From CAVWSM01 sp963757805 (GTDB lineage: Bacteria > Actinomycetota > Actinomycetes > Jiangellales > Jiangellaceae), in assembly GCA_963757805.1 (NCBI GenBank), contig CAVWSM010000019.1, positions 1 through 64,000 of the forward strand: 64,000 nucleotides of DNA, in the 5' to 3' direction. Under the pieces are notes generated by a model. The model worked only from the letters and a program-made list of their open reading frames with translations, made no database searches and was not told the origin of the DNA. Position numbers and translations under genes: made by a program. This document shows, one piece after another, positions 17,254 through 27,293 of this stretch (position 1 is its first letter; the number at the start of each line of letters is the position of its first letter).

Positions 17254-17983
17254 TCAACCCGGCAAGGCGGCGACGGCCGTCGCGATCAGCTGAGCCGCCG
17301 CGCGCGGATCGGTCCGCCCAGCAAAGTGGCCGAGGTCGCGTTCGACGACCGGCCAGCCGCGGCCGCGGGCGACTCGCGCGTGCCATGCGTACACCGCTCG
17401 AGGTCTGCACGAATGCGACTGGCGCCTCCGGCCAGTCGGGCGGGTGTGGCAGCGGCTCGGTGAAGAAGTCCTTGGCTCGCGGGCGGGCCAGCGCCATGAG
17501 GTCGACGTCGTCCCAGTCCGGATAGCGGCCACCCGCATCGAGGAGCGCGGCGAGGCCGTGCGCCTGCTCGTGATCCTCGGCGTGCAGCAGGTCCAGGCGA
17601 CTGGGCTGCCCGGCGCGCGGGAGCATCGCGTCGACGAGCACGTACCCGCTGACCGGGTGCCTCGCGGCGCGTCGGGCGAACCCGAGCTGCGGCAGCAGCG
17701 GTCCCGCGCCCGAGTGGCCGACGAGGACGACCGGGTCGGGCGGCGCTGCGGCGGCAAGCTGGCCAGCAGCGTCCGCGACGTACGCGGCGGCGTAGGGCGG
17801 CCGGTCATCACGGCGCACGTCGATCACGAGGTTAGGTAATCCCTCAGCTGCCAGCGCCTCCGGCAGCCCACCCCACGCGGCCGCTGTGGTGAGCGGACTG
17901 TGGCATAGGACGAGGCAGCCGGGGCGCACGCGCCAACCCTGCCAGGCAACGGCGAGCGATCGCTGCGCTGCCCGTACGCTCAC
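17254..17983 (-). CDS. Alpha/beta hydrolase, one frameshift
   Basis: About 240 aa if a frameshift near 17396-17402 is repaired (SSGV then YAWHARVARGRGWPVVERDLGHF). It shows the nucleophile elbow VLVGHSGAG, LVDAMLP and the catalytic His in DLGHFAG near the C-terminus. The first GTG (17983) lies only 5 nt from the pyrE start on the other strand. The true start may therefore be internal, for example GTG at 17950. No substrate can be assigned. The full length on both sides of the break suggests a sequencing indel. Confidence 0.7.
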
Positions 17984-17988
17984 CAGTC

Positions 17989-18537
17989 GTGAGCGCGCGC
18001 GACGAACTCAGGCAGCAGATCAAGGACAAGGCCATCGTGCATGGGCACGTGGTGCTGTCGAGCGGGCGGGAAGCCGACTACTACATCGACCTGCGCCGCA
18101 TCACTTTGGATGGCGCGGCAGCGCCGCTCGTCGGCGAGGTGATGTTGGACCTGACCGAGGACCTCGAGTTTGACGATGTCGGGGGCTTGACCCTTGGGGC
18201 AGACGCCGTTGCGACGGCAATGCTGCACGCCGCCGCCGCGCGGGGTCGTCGGCTGGACGCGTTCGTCGTCCGAAAGAGCGAGAAGCAGCACGGTCTGCAA
18301 CGCCGCATCGAAGGTCCAGATGTCGCCGGTCGGCGTGTGCTCGCCGTCGAGGACACCTCGACCACGGGAGGTTCCGTCCTGACCGCGGCGGCCGCACTGC
18401 GCGAGGCCGGGGCCGACATCGTCGCGGTCGCCGTCATCGTCGACCGGGACACTGGGGCCCGGGAGCGGGTTGAGGCTGAGGGCCTCTCGTACCGATTTGC
18501 GTACGATCAGGCCGATCTGGGGCTAGCCTCCGAATGA
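17989..18537 (+). CDS. pyrE: Orotate phosphoribosyltransferase
   Basis: 182 aa. It makes OMP from orotate and PRPP in pyrimidine synthesis. The PRPP loop VLAVEDTSTTGGS (about 120-132) is intact. The N-terminal KDKAIVHGHVVLSSGREADYY is typical of the family, and ADYYIDLRRITL matches the orotate-binding region. A TACGCT box ends 8 nt before the GTG, which suggests leaderless translation. The stop codon TGA is embedded in the hairpin repeat that follows (18532-18597). Confidence 0.95.
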   Translation: MSARDELRQQIKDKAIVHGHVVLSSGREADYYIDLRRITLDGAAAPLVGEVMLDLTEDLEFDDVGGLTLGADAVATAMLHAAAARGRRLDAFVVRKSEKQHGLQRRIEGPDVAGRRVLAVEDTSTTGGSVLTAAAALREAGADIVAVAVIVDRDTGARERVEAEGLSYRFAYDQADLGLASE

Positions 18538-18597
18538 CCACGTTAAGCAGGGTTTCCCCCGCACCACCAGGCATGTAGCCCTGGTGGTGCGGGGGAA
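18532..18597 (+). repeat. 3'-end hairpin element, copy 1 (after pyrE)
   Basis: Begins GAATGACCACGT, which contains the pyrE stop, followed by AGCAGGG. Then comes a perfect 18-bp stem (18554-18571 with 18580-18597; arm core CCCCGCACCACCAGG) with loop CATGTAGC. Related copies lie at 37197-37261 and 57525-57590. It probably acts as a terminator or 3'-end stabiliser. Confidence 0.8.
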
Positions 18598-18696
18598 CTC
18601 CTGGTGGTGGCCCTCCGACTCCGGGGAAGACCGTGCCGGCCATCGACGGTGTGTCCAAGTCGTCGGCGGGCAAGGGGTAGCGGGAGCCTGGTCCCC

Positions 18697-19103
18697 ATGT
18701 GCGGCCCGACGTCAGCCATCGGTCTGGTGGACCGTGAACGGGCGACGTGGCTAGAAGTGAAAGAGCAGATGCGCAAGCCAGGCACCATGGCAGGACTGAT
18801 GCGCGGCTTCCTCGGCAACGAGGAGGTCGCCGTAGTCATCGCCACGACGCCGGAAGGTCGGGTGCACCGCTTGCTGTGCTGGTGACCGACGCAATTGCCG
18901 AGGAAATCGTGCTGCCGGACGTCGCGTCGGGCGGGTGGGTGACAGCGCACGTCGCTGACTACCCGGTCGAGGTTTGGCTGGGGCGGGACCATCAGGCTGG
19001 CCGCCCGGTGGCCATGAAGGTCACCGACTGGATCGAGGAGCACGTTCTCCTCTACGCGCGCCAGCTCTGGTGGCCTCGCTATCGGCCACCAACAAGGGCC
19101 TGA
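18697..19103 (+). CDS. Hypothetical protein, one frameshift
   Basis: About 135 aa when a 1-nt deletion near 18863 is repaired: MCGPTSAIGLVDRERATW, VAVVIATTPEGRV, then PLAVLVTDAIAEEIVLPD and VTDWIEEHVLLYARQLW. Both halves look coding (balanced acidic and hydrophobic residues), while each alone would be truncated. I recognise no family. It converges on the DedA gene. Confidence 0.5.
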
Positions 19104-19115
19104 CCGGCCCCGAGC

Positions 19116-19814
19116 TCAGCCGTCGCCGCGGACGTCTTCCTGCCAGACCCGCTGGCGCTCGGACTCTTCGTCGTACGCGGCAAGCCGCCGCCTCGACCGA
19201 TCGCGCAGCAGCTCGATGACGATCGGGATGACCGAGACACCGACGATGAGGATCGCCATAGCCTCGATGTTGTTCTTGATGAAGCTGACGTTGCCCAGCC
19301 AGTAGCCCAGCAGGGTCACTCCGGTGGCCCAGAGCACACCGCCGATGGCCGAGTAGGTGATGAAGCGGCGGAAACCCATCCGCCCGACGCCAGCGGTGGC
19401 CGTGATGAACGTGCGCACGATCGGTACGAACCGGGCGAGAATGATCGCCCGCGCGCCGTAGCGGTCGAAGAATGCGTGCGTCTTGTCGACGTACTCCTGC
19501 TTGAACAGGCGTGAGTCGGGGCGCCGGAACAGCCTGGGGCCGACCCGGTAGCCGATGCCGTAGCCAGCCGCATTGCCCGCAATCGCGGCGAGCGTCAGGA
19601 TCACGCAGGCAGTGACGATGCCTGGCATGCCCTCGCTCTGCTGAGCGACGAGCAGGCCGATGACGAACAGCAGCGAGTCGCCGGGCAGGAAGAAGATCAG
19701 CAGCCCGCACTCGACGAAAACGATCGCGACCGCGGCCCAAAATGCGTAAGGCCCGAACGAGTCGAGGATCTTCTCGGCGTCGAGCCAGTCGGGTAGCAGT
19801 GCGAGTACGTCCAC
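19116..19814 (-). CDS. DedA family membrane protein
   Basis: 232 aa from GTG at 19814, chosen because a TACCCT box (19821-19826 on the minus strand) ends 6 nt upstream; a GTG at 19841 gives 241 aa. DedA features: ECGLLIFFLPGDSLLF, the conserved GNAAGYGIGYRVG, and FFDRYGARAIILARFVPIVRTF. About five membrane segments, then a basic C-terminal tail. DedA proteins are thought to work in membrane lipid (undecaprenyl phosphate or phospholipid) translocation and proton-motive-force upkeep. Confidence 0.92.
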   Translation of the reverse strand: MDVLALLPDWLDAEKILDSFGPYAFWAAVAIVFVECGLLIFFLPGDSLLFVIGLLVAQQSEGMPGIVTACVILTLAAIAGNAAGYGIGYRVGPRLFRRPDSRLFKQEYVDKTHAFFDRYGARAIILARFVPIVRTFITATAGVGRMGFRRFITYSAIGGVLWATGVTLLGYWLGNVSFIKNNIEAMAILIVGVSVIPIVIELLRDRSRRRLAAYDEESERQRVWQEDVRGDG

Positions 19815-19908
19815 GCGGACAGGGTAGTCGGCGCCGCGCACCAGCCGGGCGGCAACCGACTGGCAGTGTGATCCACGCCGCGTAGCGTTTCGTCCACGGG
19901 GAGGGTCA

Positions 19909-20430
19909 ATGACCGAAACTCAGCCGGAACGCCGATCACCGCTCGGGCCGTTCGCGATCATCAACATCGAGCCGTCCGAGGCTGCCGACCGCATCTACGG
20001 GACGATTCTCGTCGCAGCCGTCATTGCCGGTGCGTCGAGCCACGGCGAGCCCGCGTCGTACGTGCTTGGGATCTCTTCGGTCTCCGTAGTGATCTTCTAT
20101 GCCGCTCATGTCTATGCAACCTGGATGTCTCGCTGGGTCCAAGGCGCAATGGCGGCGCGGGCCGCACTCCAACACGCGTTCGTTCACCATCGAGGCATCT
20201 TGGTGGCCGCGATCATTCCTCTCGCTTGTGTGTTTGCCGGCGTAGCCCGGTGGATCGATGACGACACCGCCGTCACGCTGGCACTGTGGATGGGGGTGGT
20301 GGTGCTGTTCGTGACCGGCGTCGCCGCGGGACGCCAGGGCGGTCGGGGCTGGGCTGCTGACATTGCGGTCGGCCTAGGGGCGGGCGCGCTCGGGATGGTC
20401 CTGATCTTCCTTAACGCCTTGATCCATTGA
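19909..20430 (+). CDS. Hypothetical multi-pass membrane protein
   Basis: 173 aa. The N-terminus MTETQPERRSPLGPFAIINI is polar. Hydrophobic segments follow at about 31-46, 50-70, 97-115, 121-138 and 150-170. A GGGGAGGGTC ribosome binding site precedes the ATG. I recognise no named family. It lies between DedA (divergent) and TrmH, 24 nt before the latter, and may be co-transcribed with it. Confidence 0.7.
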   Translation: MTETQPERRSPLGPFAIINIEPSEAADRIYGTILVAAVIAGASSHGEPASYVLGISSVSVVIFYAAHVYATWMSRWVQGAMAARAALQHAFVHHRGILVAAIIPLACVFAGVARWIDDDTAVTLALWMGVVVLFVTGVAAGRQGGRGWAADIAVGLGAGALGMVLIFLNALIH

Positions 20431-20454
20431 CGCCATACGCCACACTTGCCGCTT

Positions 20455-21075
20455 GTGGGCGACTTGGAGGTCGGCGTCGGACCGTGGCCCGGTAACCCAC
20501 CGGACGACCATCGGCTGGACCCCGAACTCCTTGCCGCAGGTGACACGCGCAATGTCGCTGACCGCTACAGGTACTGGCGGCTCGAAGCCATCACTGCCGA
20601 CCTTGACACGCACCGACACGACTTCCATGTCGCGATCGAAAACTGGCAGCACGACTTCAACATCGGATCCGTCGTCCGGACGGCCAACGCGTTCCTCGCC
20701 AGCGAGGTGCACATCGTTGGCCGCCGGCGCTGGAACCGCCGTGGCGCCATGGTCACCGACCGCTACCAACACATCCGCCACCACGCCGATGTCGCCGCGC
20801 TTGCCGAGTGGGCACAGCAGGATGGGCTACCGCTGCTCGGAGTCGACAACCTGCCGGGGTCGCTGCCGTTGGAGACGTACGCGTTGCCGCGCGCCTGTGT
20901 CTTGCTCCTCGGCCAGGAGGGACCTGGGTTGTCACAAGAGGCACACGAAGCCTGCACGGCTGTGCTCTCGATCGCGCAGTTCGGATCCACCCGGTCGATC
21001 AACGCCGGCGCCGCGGCCGGGATCGCGATGCACGCCTGGGTGCGACAGCACGTCTTTCGCCAGCCGCCGGTCTGA
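20455..21075 (+). CDS. TrmH/SpoU family RNA 2'-O-methyltransferase
   Basis: 206 aa from GTG at 20455; a TTG at 20446 is also in frame. SpoU/SPOUT motifs: motif 1 NIGSVVRTANAF, motif 2 LLLGQEGPGLS, motif 3 STRSINAGAAAGIAMH, which form the knotted SAM site. The N-terminal 60 residues are an added region. It is expected to methylate a ribose in tRNA or rRNA; the exact target is unknown. It converges with the HAD gene (6 nt apart). Confidence 0.9.
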   Translation: MGDLEVGVGPWPGNPPDDHRLDPELLAAGDTRNVADRYRYWRLEAITADLDTHRHDFHVAIENWQHDFNIGSVVRTANAFLASEVHIVGRRRWNRRGAMVTDRYQHIRHHADVAALAEWAQQDGLPLLGVDNLPGSLPLETYALPRACVLLLGQEGPGLSQEAHEACTAVLSIAQFGSTRSINAGAAAGIAMHAWVRQHVFRQPPV

Positions 21076-21081
21076 CGTGCC

Positions 21082-21876
21082 TCAGTTGGTGACCAAATCC
21101 ATCAGATCCGCAACGGAGTCGACAATGCGGCTCGGGCGGTAGGGGAACCGCTCGACCTCACTGGCTTTCGTGACCCCGGTGAGCACTAGCACGGTCTCGA
21201 GACCGGCCTCCATGCCCGAGATGATGTCGGTGTCCATCCGGTCACCGATCATGATCGTGGTCTCGCTGTGTGCTTCGAGCTGGTTGAGTGCGCTTCGCAT
21301 CATGAGTGGGTTGGGTTTGCCCACGAAGTACGGGTCGACGCCGGTCGCCTTGGTGATCAGCGCCGCCACCGAGCCACAGGCGGGGAGTGAGCCCTCAGGT
21401 GACGGGCCGACGGGATCGGGGTTGGTGGCGATGAACCGGGCGCCTGCGTCGACGAGCCGGATTGCCTTGGTGATCGCCTCGAAGGAGTAGGTGCGGGTCT
21501 CGCCGAGCACGACATAGTCCGGAGCCCGGTCGGTGAGCACGTAGCCGACGTCGTGCAGCGCCGTCAGCAGCCCGGCCTCGCCGATGACGTACGCACTGCC
21601 ACTCGGGGCCTGGTCGTCGAGGAATTTGGCGGTTGCCAACGCGGAGGTCCAGATCGACTGCTCAGGGATGTCGATGCCAGACGTAAGCAGTCGCGCCCGC
21701 AGGTCGCGCGGTGTGTAGATGGAGTTGTTGGTCAATACGAGGAAGCGCTTGCCTGAGTAGGCGAGTCGAGAGATGAACTCGTCAGCCCCGGGGACGGTGT
21801 GGCCCTCGTGCACGAGCACGCCGTCCATGTCGGTCAGCCAGCAGTCGATCTGCTTGCGTTCATGGGCACGTTTCAT
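21082..21876 (-). CDS. HAD-IIA phosphatase, NagD-like
   Basis: 264 aa from ATG at 21876; the open frame extends upstream through the neighbouring HAD gene's region. HAD motif I DMDGVLVHEG, motif II LTNNS, motif III Lys in GKPNPLMM, motif IV GDRMDTDI. The IIA cap contains VGEAGLLTAL and NPDPVGPSPEG. NagD acts on nucleotide or sugar phosphates, and in Escherichia coli it lies in the GlcNAc operon. It is the last gene of the EIIB-EIIA-HAD-HAD series, which fits amino-sugar metabolism. Confidence 0.9.
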   Translation of the reverse strand: MKRAHERKQIDCWLTDMDGVLVHEGHTVPGADEFISRLAYSGKRFLVLTNNSIYTPRDLRARLLTSGIDIPEQSIWTSALATAKFLDDQAPSGSAYVIGEAGLLTALHDVGYVLTDRAPDYVVLGETRTYSFEAITKAIRLVDAGARFIATNPDPVGPSPEGSLPACGSVAALITKATGVDPYFVGKPNPLMMRSALNQLEAHSETTIMIGDRMDTDIISGMEAGLETVLVLTGVTKASEVERFPYRPSRIVDSVADLMDLVTN

Positions 21877-21932
21877 ACCTCGACGGTACGGGCGCCGTGT
21901 TACGCGGAGGTTGCCTGCCCGGTCGACGCCGC

Positions 21933-22601
21933 TTACCACTCCGTGACGAGACTCACGTCTGCAAGGCTCCCGACGATGTAGCTGGCTCCCGCCGCCCGGA
22001 GTGCATCCTCGGCATAGGACGTGCGCACGCCGACCACCACCCCGACGCCTGCGGATACGGCAGCCCGCACCCCTGCGGGCGCGTCTTCGAACGCCACTGC
22101 GTCGCTCGGCTGGACAGCCAGCCGACCGCAAGCGAGCACGTACCCCGCTGGATCCGGCTTGCCCTCTTTGACGTCCTCTGCCGACACGACCGTCGTTACC
22201 AGGTGCTGCGCCTCGAGCACACGCGCGAGTACATGCCTGACCCATTCCCTGGACGCCGACGTCACGACTGCGGTGGGAATTGACCGCGTACGTAGCTCAT
22301 GGAGCAGGTCGACTGCCCCCGTCGTGTGCGTCGCCCGATCGAGGAACTGGGGCAGGTAGCCAATCGCTTCCGCGGTCAGCGCCTCGGCATCCTGCGGGTC
22401 CCAAGGGCCGGGCAGCGTCGACAGCACGTCGGTGCCGCGGCGGCCGACGAAGTTGTGCAGGTAGGTCTGATCGTCGACGTGCCAACCGTGCGCCGCGAAC
22501 AACGCATACCAGGCCGCGCGGTGTGCTGGCTCCGAGTCGACGAGCGTGCCGTCGAGGTCGAGAAGGACTGCCGCGGGGACGGGCAGCCTCAGCGCTGCCA
22601 T
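21933..22601 (-). CDS. HAD hydrolase, beta-phosphoglucomutase/sugar phosphatase type
   Basis: 222 aa. Motif I LLDLDGTLVDSEP, motif II VVTSASREWV, motif III KEGKPDPAGY, motif IV FEDAPAGVRAA: all four HAD motifs of the PGM/DOG phosphatase subfamily, with a helical cap (about 20-90). It probably dephosphorylates a small sugar phosphate. Its start overlaps the EIIA stop by 13 nt, so it belongs to the PTS operon and may clear a sugar phosphate formed there. Confidence 0.9.
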   Translation of the reverse strand: MAALRLPVPAAVLLDLDGTLVDSEPAHRAAWYALFAAHGWHVDDQTYLHNFVGRRGTDVLSTLPGPWDPQDAEALTAEAIGYLPQFLDRATHTTGAVDLLHELRTRSIPTAVVTSASREWVRHVLARVLEAQHLVTTVVSAEDVKEGKPDPAGYVLACGRLAVQPSDAVAFEDAPAGVRAAVSAGVGVVVGVRTSYAEDALRAAGASYIVGSLADVSLVTEW

Positions 22602-23050
22602 GTGAAGATCTGCTCACCCGCCTGTACGTCGCCGCTGTCGCGGAGATCGGTCAACACATCCGCCGGCGCGTCGAGCGCGACGACAGGCGAGATCGGTGAC
22701 CGTCCACCTGCCTCAACAGCGGCGGGGTCCCAGCGCACGATGGGGGTGCCCGCCTCGACGGTGTCGCCCTCGGCGGCAAGCAGCTCGAAGCCTTCGCCTT
22801 TGAGCTGCACCGTGTCGATGCCGAGATGTACGAGCACGCCGGCGCCGTCAGCCGTCGTGACCACGAACGCGTGCGGGTGCAGCTTGACGATCGTGCCGCT
22901 GACCGGAGCGACGGCCTCGACCAGTTGGCGCAGCGGATCGATCGCTGTGCCAGGGCCCACCATGGCACCGGAGAAGACTGGGTCGGGGACGTCAGCCATG
23001 GCGAGCGCGCGCCCTGGGACGGGGGCGACCACCTGCACCGTCTGCGTCAC
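22589..23050 (-). CDS. PTS glucose-family EIIA component
   Basis: 153 aa, the full EIIA-Glc fold. The phosphorylated His lies in GVLVHLGIDTVQLKGEGF and the second active-site His in VKLHPHAFVV. It accepts phosphate from HPr and passes it to EIIB. It overlaps EIIB by 4 nt and the HAD phosphatase by 13 nt. In actinobacteria this EIIA (Crr) serves glucose and GlcNAc transporters; the DasR-like control favours GlcNAc. Confidence 0.95.
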   Translation of the reverse strand: MTQTVQVVAPVPGRALAMADVPDPVFSGAMVGPGTAIDPLRQLVEAVAPVSGTIVKLHPHAFVVTTADGAGVLVHLGIDTVQLKGEGFELLAAEGDTVEAGTPIVRWDPAAVEAGGRSPISPVVALDAPADVLTDLRDSGDVQAGEQIFTWQR

Positions 23051-23277
23051 ATCAAGTCCTCGATGTCCGAGGCGATGACATCGGCCTGCGGCCCGACGAT
23101 GACCTGCACCAGCTTGCCCGCCCGCATGACTCCCATGGCTCCAGCAGCTTTGAGCGCAGCCTCGTTGACCAGGCCGGGGTCCTCGACCTCACACCGGAGC
23201 CGGGTGATGCACGGCTCAAGCTCGATGATGTTCTCCTTGCCGCCCAGCGCGGTCAGGATGTCCTCGGCCTGGCTCAC
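23047..23277 (-). CDS. PTS EIIB component, glucose/N-acetylglucosamine family
   Basis: 76 aa, a free-standing EIIB domain. The phosphocysteine lies in IELEPCITRLRCEVED, and the rest (AAGAMGVMRAGKLVQVIVGP) matches Glc/GlcNAc EIIB. It takes phosphate from EIIA and passes it to the sugar bound by EIIC (24242-25495). It is the first gene of the minus-strand PTS operon and diverges from the GntR gene. Confidence 0.95.
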   Translation of the reverse strand: MSQAEDILTALGGKENIIELEPCITRLRCEVEDPGLVNEAALKAAGAMGVMRAGKLVQVIVGPQADVIASDIEDLM

Positions 23278-23388
23278 AGTTTCTCCTCGTCAAGTCTCGA
23301 AGCGGCAGCGGCGCAATGCCGATGAGCGTGCCAGGTTGTCGCGCGCTTTGCATCTAGCTGGCCCGATCGGAATCTACGTTTTCTGGGG

Positions 23389-23449
23389 TCTTGACACCGT
23401 TAGTCCGTAGGGCCAGTCTCCTGCCTGGTCCTAACTGGACCGGACCAGT
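23389..23449. promoter_or_regulatory. dre-like GntR/DasR operator and promoter
   Basis: ACTGGACCGGACCAGT (23434-23449) keeps the ACTGG/CCAGT arms of the DasR-responsive element (consensus ACTGGTCTAGACCAGT, from Streptomyces work). It differs only in the centre. A TTGACA hexamer at 23389-23394 may be a -35. The site lies 35 nt before the GntR gene and in the divergent space shared with the EIIB operon. Confidence 0.75.
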
Positions 23450-23483
23450 GCGTACCAGGCGACGAGGCCGGGAGGCAGAGGCG

Positions 23484-24241
23484 ATGGGTGTCGTCACCGA
23501 TGGCCCCGTCCCCAAGCACGCACAGCTGCGCAGCATCCTGCTGGAGCAGATCGCCGACGTCCTGGCCCCCGACCGTCCGATCCCGTCGGAGCGAGAGCTC
23601 ATGGCGAGGTACGGGGTGAGCCGGGCCACGGTCCGCGAGGCCCTGGGCCAGCTCGTCTCCGAGGGTCGGCTCTACCGCGTCCGCGGCAAAGGCACCTTCG
23701 TCGCGGCGCCGCGTGTCGAGTCGCAGCTGCACTTGGCGTCGTTCACCGACGAGATGCGCGCCCGCGGACACTTACCCACGACCGTGGTCCTTGCCGCTGT
23801 CATGGAGGCGCCGCCGGCGCTCGCGGCGACCAGCCTCGGTCTGCGCCCGGGCGAGCCCACCTACCGGCTCGAACGGCTCCGCATCGCCGACGGCATCCCC
23901 ATGGCTCTCGAGATCGGCTGGTATCCCATCGAGCCGCTCCCGGATCTGCTGGAGCAGGACCTCGCCGCCTCGCTCTACACACTGTTCGCCGAGCGGTACG
24001 ACCTCAATGTCGACTCCGGCGAGCAGACCCTGTGGGCAGAGGCTGCCGGGCATCGCCGCGGGCGACTGCTCCAAGTCGACACAGCAGCACCATTGCTCGT
24101 CTTCCGGCGCACGTCGTACGCCGGGCACCGCGCGATCGAGCACATGACCTCGTACTACCGCGCTGATCGCTATCAGGTGCACATGTCGCTCGACCGGTCC
24201 CATCGGCGGGCGAACCCATCGATCGACACAGGAGGACCTGC

Positions 24242-24245
<4 letters not shown>
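23484..24245 (+). CDS. GntR/UTRA regulator, DasR/NagR-like
   Basis: 253 aa from ATG at 23484 (GGGAGGCAGAGG upstream). N-terminal GntR winged HTH (about 12-75): RPIPSERELMARYGVSRATV and GKGTFVA. The UTRA effector domain follows (about 95-240; PTYRLERLRIADGIPMALE, FRRTSYAGHRAIEHMTSYYR). DasR/NagR sense glucosamine-6-phosphate or GlcNAc-6-phosphate and control the GlcNAc PTS. The dre-like palindrome upstream and 4-nt coupling (ATGA) to the EIIC gene support this role. Confidence 0.9.
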
Positions 24246-25495
<1,250 letters not shown>

Positions 25496-25517
25496 TCCCG
25501 CGGATGTGACGCGCGGC

Positions 25518-25558
25518 GGCGCTGGCTGCACCGGGGATTACCTCGGCGGGCCAGCGCC
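25518..25558. terminator. Weak hairpin after EIIC
   Basis: GGCGCTGGC (25518-25526) and GCCAGCGCC (25550-25558) make a 9-bp stem around a 23-nt loop between EIIC and ptsI, with no U-tract. It could attenuate rather than terminate. Confidence 0.35.
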
Positions 25559-25611
25559 CCACTCGCGTGGCAGGCTGCCAGCACAACCCGTACGTGTTCG
25601 CGGAGGCACAC

Positions 25612-27285
25612 GTGTCCGAGATTGTTGGCGTCGGAGTGAGTCCGGGCCGCGCAGTCGGTCAGGTAGTACGGATGCCCGACCCGGTCGAGGAACCCGGGCC
25701 CGACAGCGTTCTTCCCGAAGGCGCGGACCGGCCGGCCGAGGCGGCGCGCATCGAGGCCGCGGCGCATCAGGTGCGCGCCGACCTCGAGGCGCGGGCGGCC
25801 CGCGCGAGTGGTGAGGGCAAGGAGATTCTCGAGGCAACGGCGATGATGGCGGCCGACCCCACGCTGGTGTCGTCGGCGGCCAAGAAGGTCACGGACGCAG
25901 GCCTGCGTCCGGAGCGCGCGGTCTGGGAGGCCGCGGCGGAGGTGACGGCGATGCTGGCGTCCCTTGGTGGCTACATGGCCGAGCGCGTACGCGATGTGCA
26001 AGATGTCCGCGATCGCTTGGTCGCCGCGCTCACCGGCCGACCCGCACCCGGGGTGCCGGAGCGCAGCGAGCCGTACGTACTCGTCGCACACGATCTGGCC
26101 CCTGCCGATACGGCGACACTCGACCCGTCGCTTGTGCTGGCACTGGTCACACAGGAGGGTGGCCCGACCAGTCACACCGCGATCCTCGCCCGGTCACTCG
26201 GCATCCCTGCGGTTGTCGCCGCCAAGGGTGCGACCACTTTGACCGACGGCACGTTGGTGCTGGTCGACGGCGCGCTCGGTCGGGTGCACCCCAATCCGTC
26301 GGACGAGGAGATCGACAAGGTAAGGAGCGTCGCGGCGCGCAGTCGTACGTTCAATGGCCGTGGCGCCACAAAGGACGGGCACGCCGTGGCCTTGCTCGCC
26401 AACGTCGGCGACGCCAAGGGCGCGGTCGCGGCAGCCGAGGCCAACGCCGAGGGGATCGGCCTGTTCCGCACCGAGTTCCTGTTCCTCGATCGCGACAGCG
26501 CGCCGACCGTGGAAGAGCAGGTCGAGGCCTACCGGCACGTGTTGGCGGCCTTCCCTGGCAAGAAGGTCGTCGTGCGCACGCTCGACGCGGGCGCCGACAA
26601 GCCGTTGCCGTTCCTCACCGATGTGTCAGAGCCCAACCCGGCCCTCGGCGTCCGTGGGCTGCGCACGTCGTGGCGATCGCCGGAGGTGCTCACAGACCAG
26701 CTGGAGGCGATCGCACAGGCGGCCAAAGCGGAGGTGGCCGAGGTCTGGGTCATGGCGCCGATGGTGGCCACGGTCGACGAGGCACGCGACTTCGTCGCCG
26801 CCTGCGGCAAGCATGGGCTCGACATGGCCGGGGTGATGGTCGAAGTGCCGAGTGCTGCTTTGCGCTCCGAGCACATCCTGACGGTGGCGCATTTCGCGAG
26901 CATCGGCACCAACGACCTCACGCAGTACGCCATGGCGGCCGACCGGCTGCTCGGCGAGCTCGCCACCCTCAGTGATCCCTGGCAGCCTGCGGTGCTCCAG
27001 CTGATCGACCTGACCTGCCGGGGTGCCGAGGTGCATGCCAGACCGATCGGGGTGTGCGGCGAGGCCGCATCCGACCCGGGGTTGGCGTGCGTGCTCGTCG
27101 GGCTCGGCGTCTCGAGCCTGTCGATGGCGCCGCGGGCGTTGCCTGATGTCGCCGATGTGCTTGCCACAGTCACGCGCGACGAATGCGCCGAGCTTGGGCG
27201 GGTGGCGCTGGCGGCGAAGACCGCGCGAGGTGCGCGGGAAGCCGTACGCACGATGCTGCCCGTTCTCGACGAGCTCGGGTTGTGA
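25612..27285 (+). CDS. ptsI: PTS enzyme I
   Basis: 557 aa from GTG at 25612 (GGAGGCACAC upstream); the open frame begins earlier at 25567. It transfers phosphate from PEP to HPr. Phospho-His lies in GGPTSHTAILARSLGIPAVV. The PEP-binding barrel shows GIGLFRTEFLFLDRD, MVEVPSAA, SIGTNDLTQYAMAADR and the Cys in IGVCGEAASDP. All domains are present. Its partner HPr is encoded separately at 33799-34098. Confidence 0.97.
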   Translation: MSEIVGVGVSPGRAVGQVVRMPDPVEEPGPDSVLPEGADRPAEAARIEAAAHQVRADLEARAARASGEGKEILEATAMMAADPTLVSSAAKKVTDAGLRPERAVWEAAAEVTAMLASLGGYMAERVRDVQDVRDRLVAALTGRPAPGVPERSEPYVLVAHDLAPADTATLDPSLVLALVTQEGGPTSHTAILARSLGIPAVVAAKGATTLTDGTLVLVDGALGRVHPNPSDEEIDKVRSVAARSRTFNGRGATKDGHAVALLANVGDAKGAVAAAEANAEGIGLFRTEFLFLDRDSAPTVEEQVEAYRHVLAAFPGKKVVVRTLDAGADKPLPFLTDVSEPNPALGVRGLRTSWRSPEVLTDQLEAIAQAAKAEVAEVWVMAPMVATVDEARDFVAACGKHGLDMAGVMVEVPSAALRSEHILTVAHFASIGTNDLTQYAMAADRLLGELATLSDPWQPAVLQLIDLTCRGAEVHARPIGVCGEAASDPGLACVLVGLGVSSLSMAPRALPDVADVLATVTRDECAELGRVALAAKTARGAREAVRTMLPVLDELGL

Positions 27286-27293
27286 GGGGAGCC

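Noticed and set aside
18598..18640. A possible fourth hairpin-element copy (CTGGTGGTGG after copy 1)
   Set aside because: Only a short repeat of the GGTGGT core is present, without the GAATGACCACG tail or a pairing arm.
25612..27285. Possible internal deletion in ptsI
   Set aside because: Around MVEVPSAALRSEHILTVAHF the spacing to SIGTNDLTQY first looked short, but all enzyme I motifs are in order and in frame.
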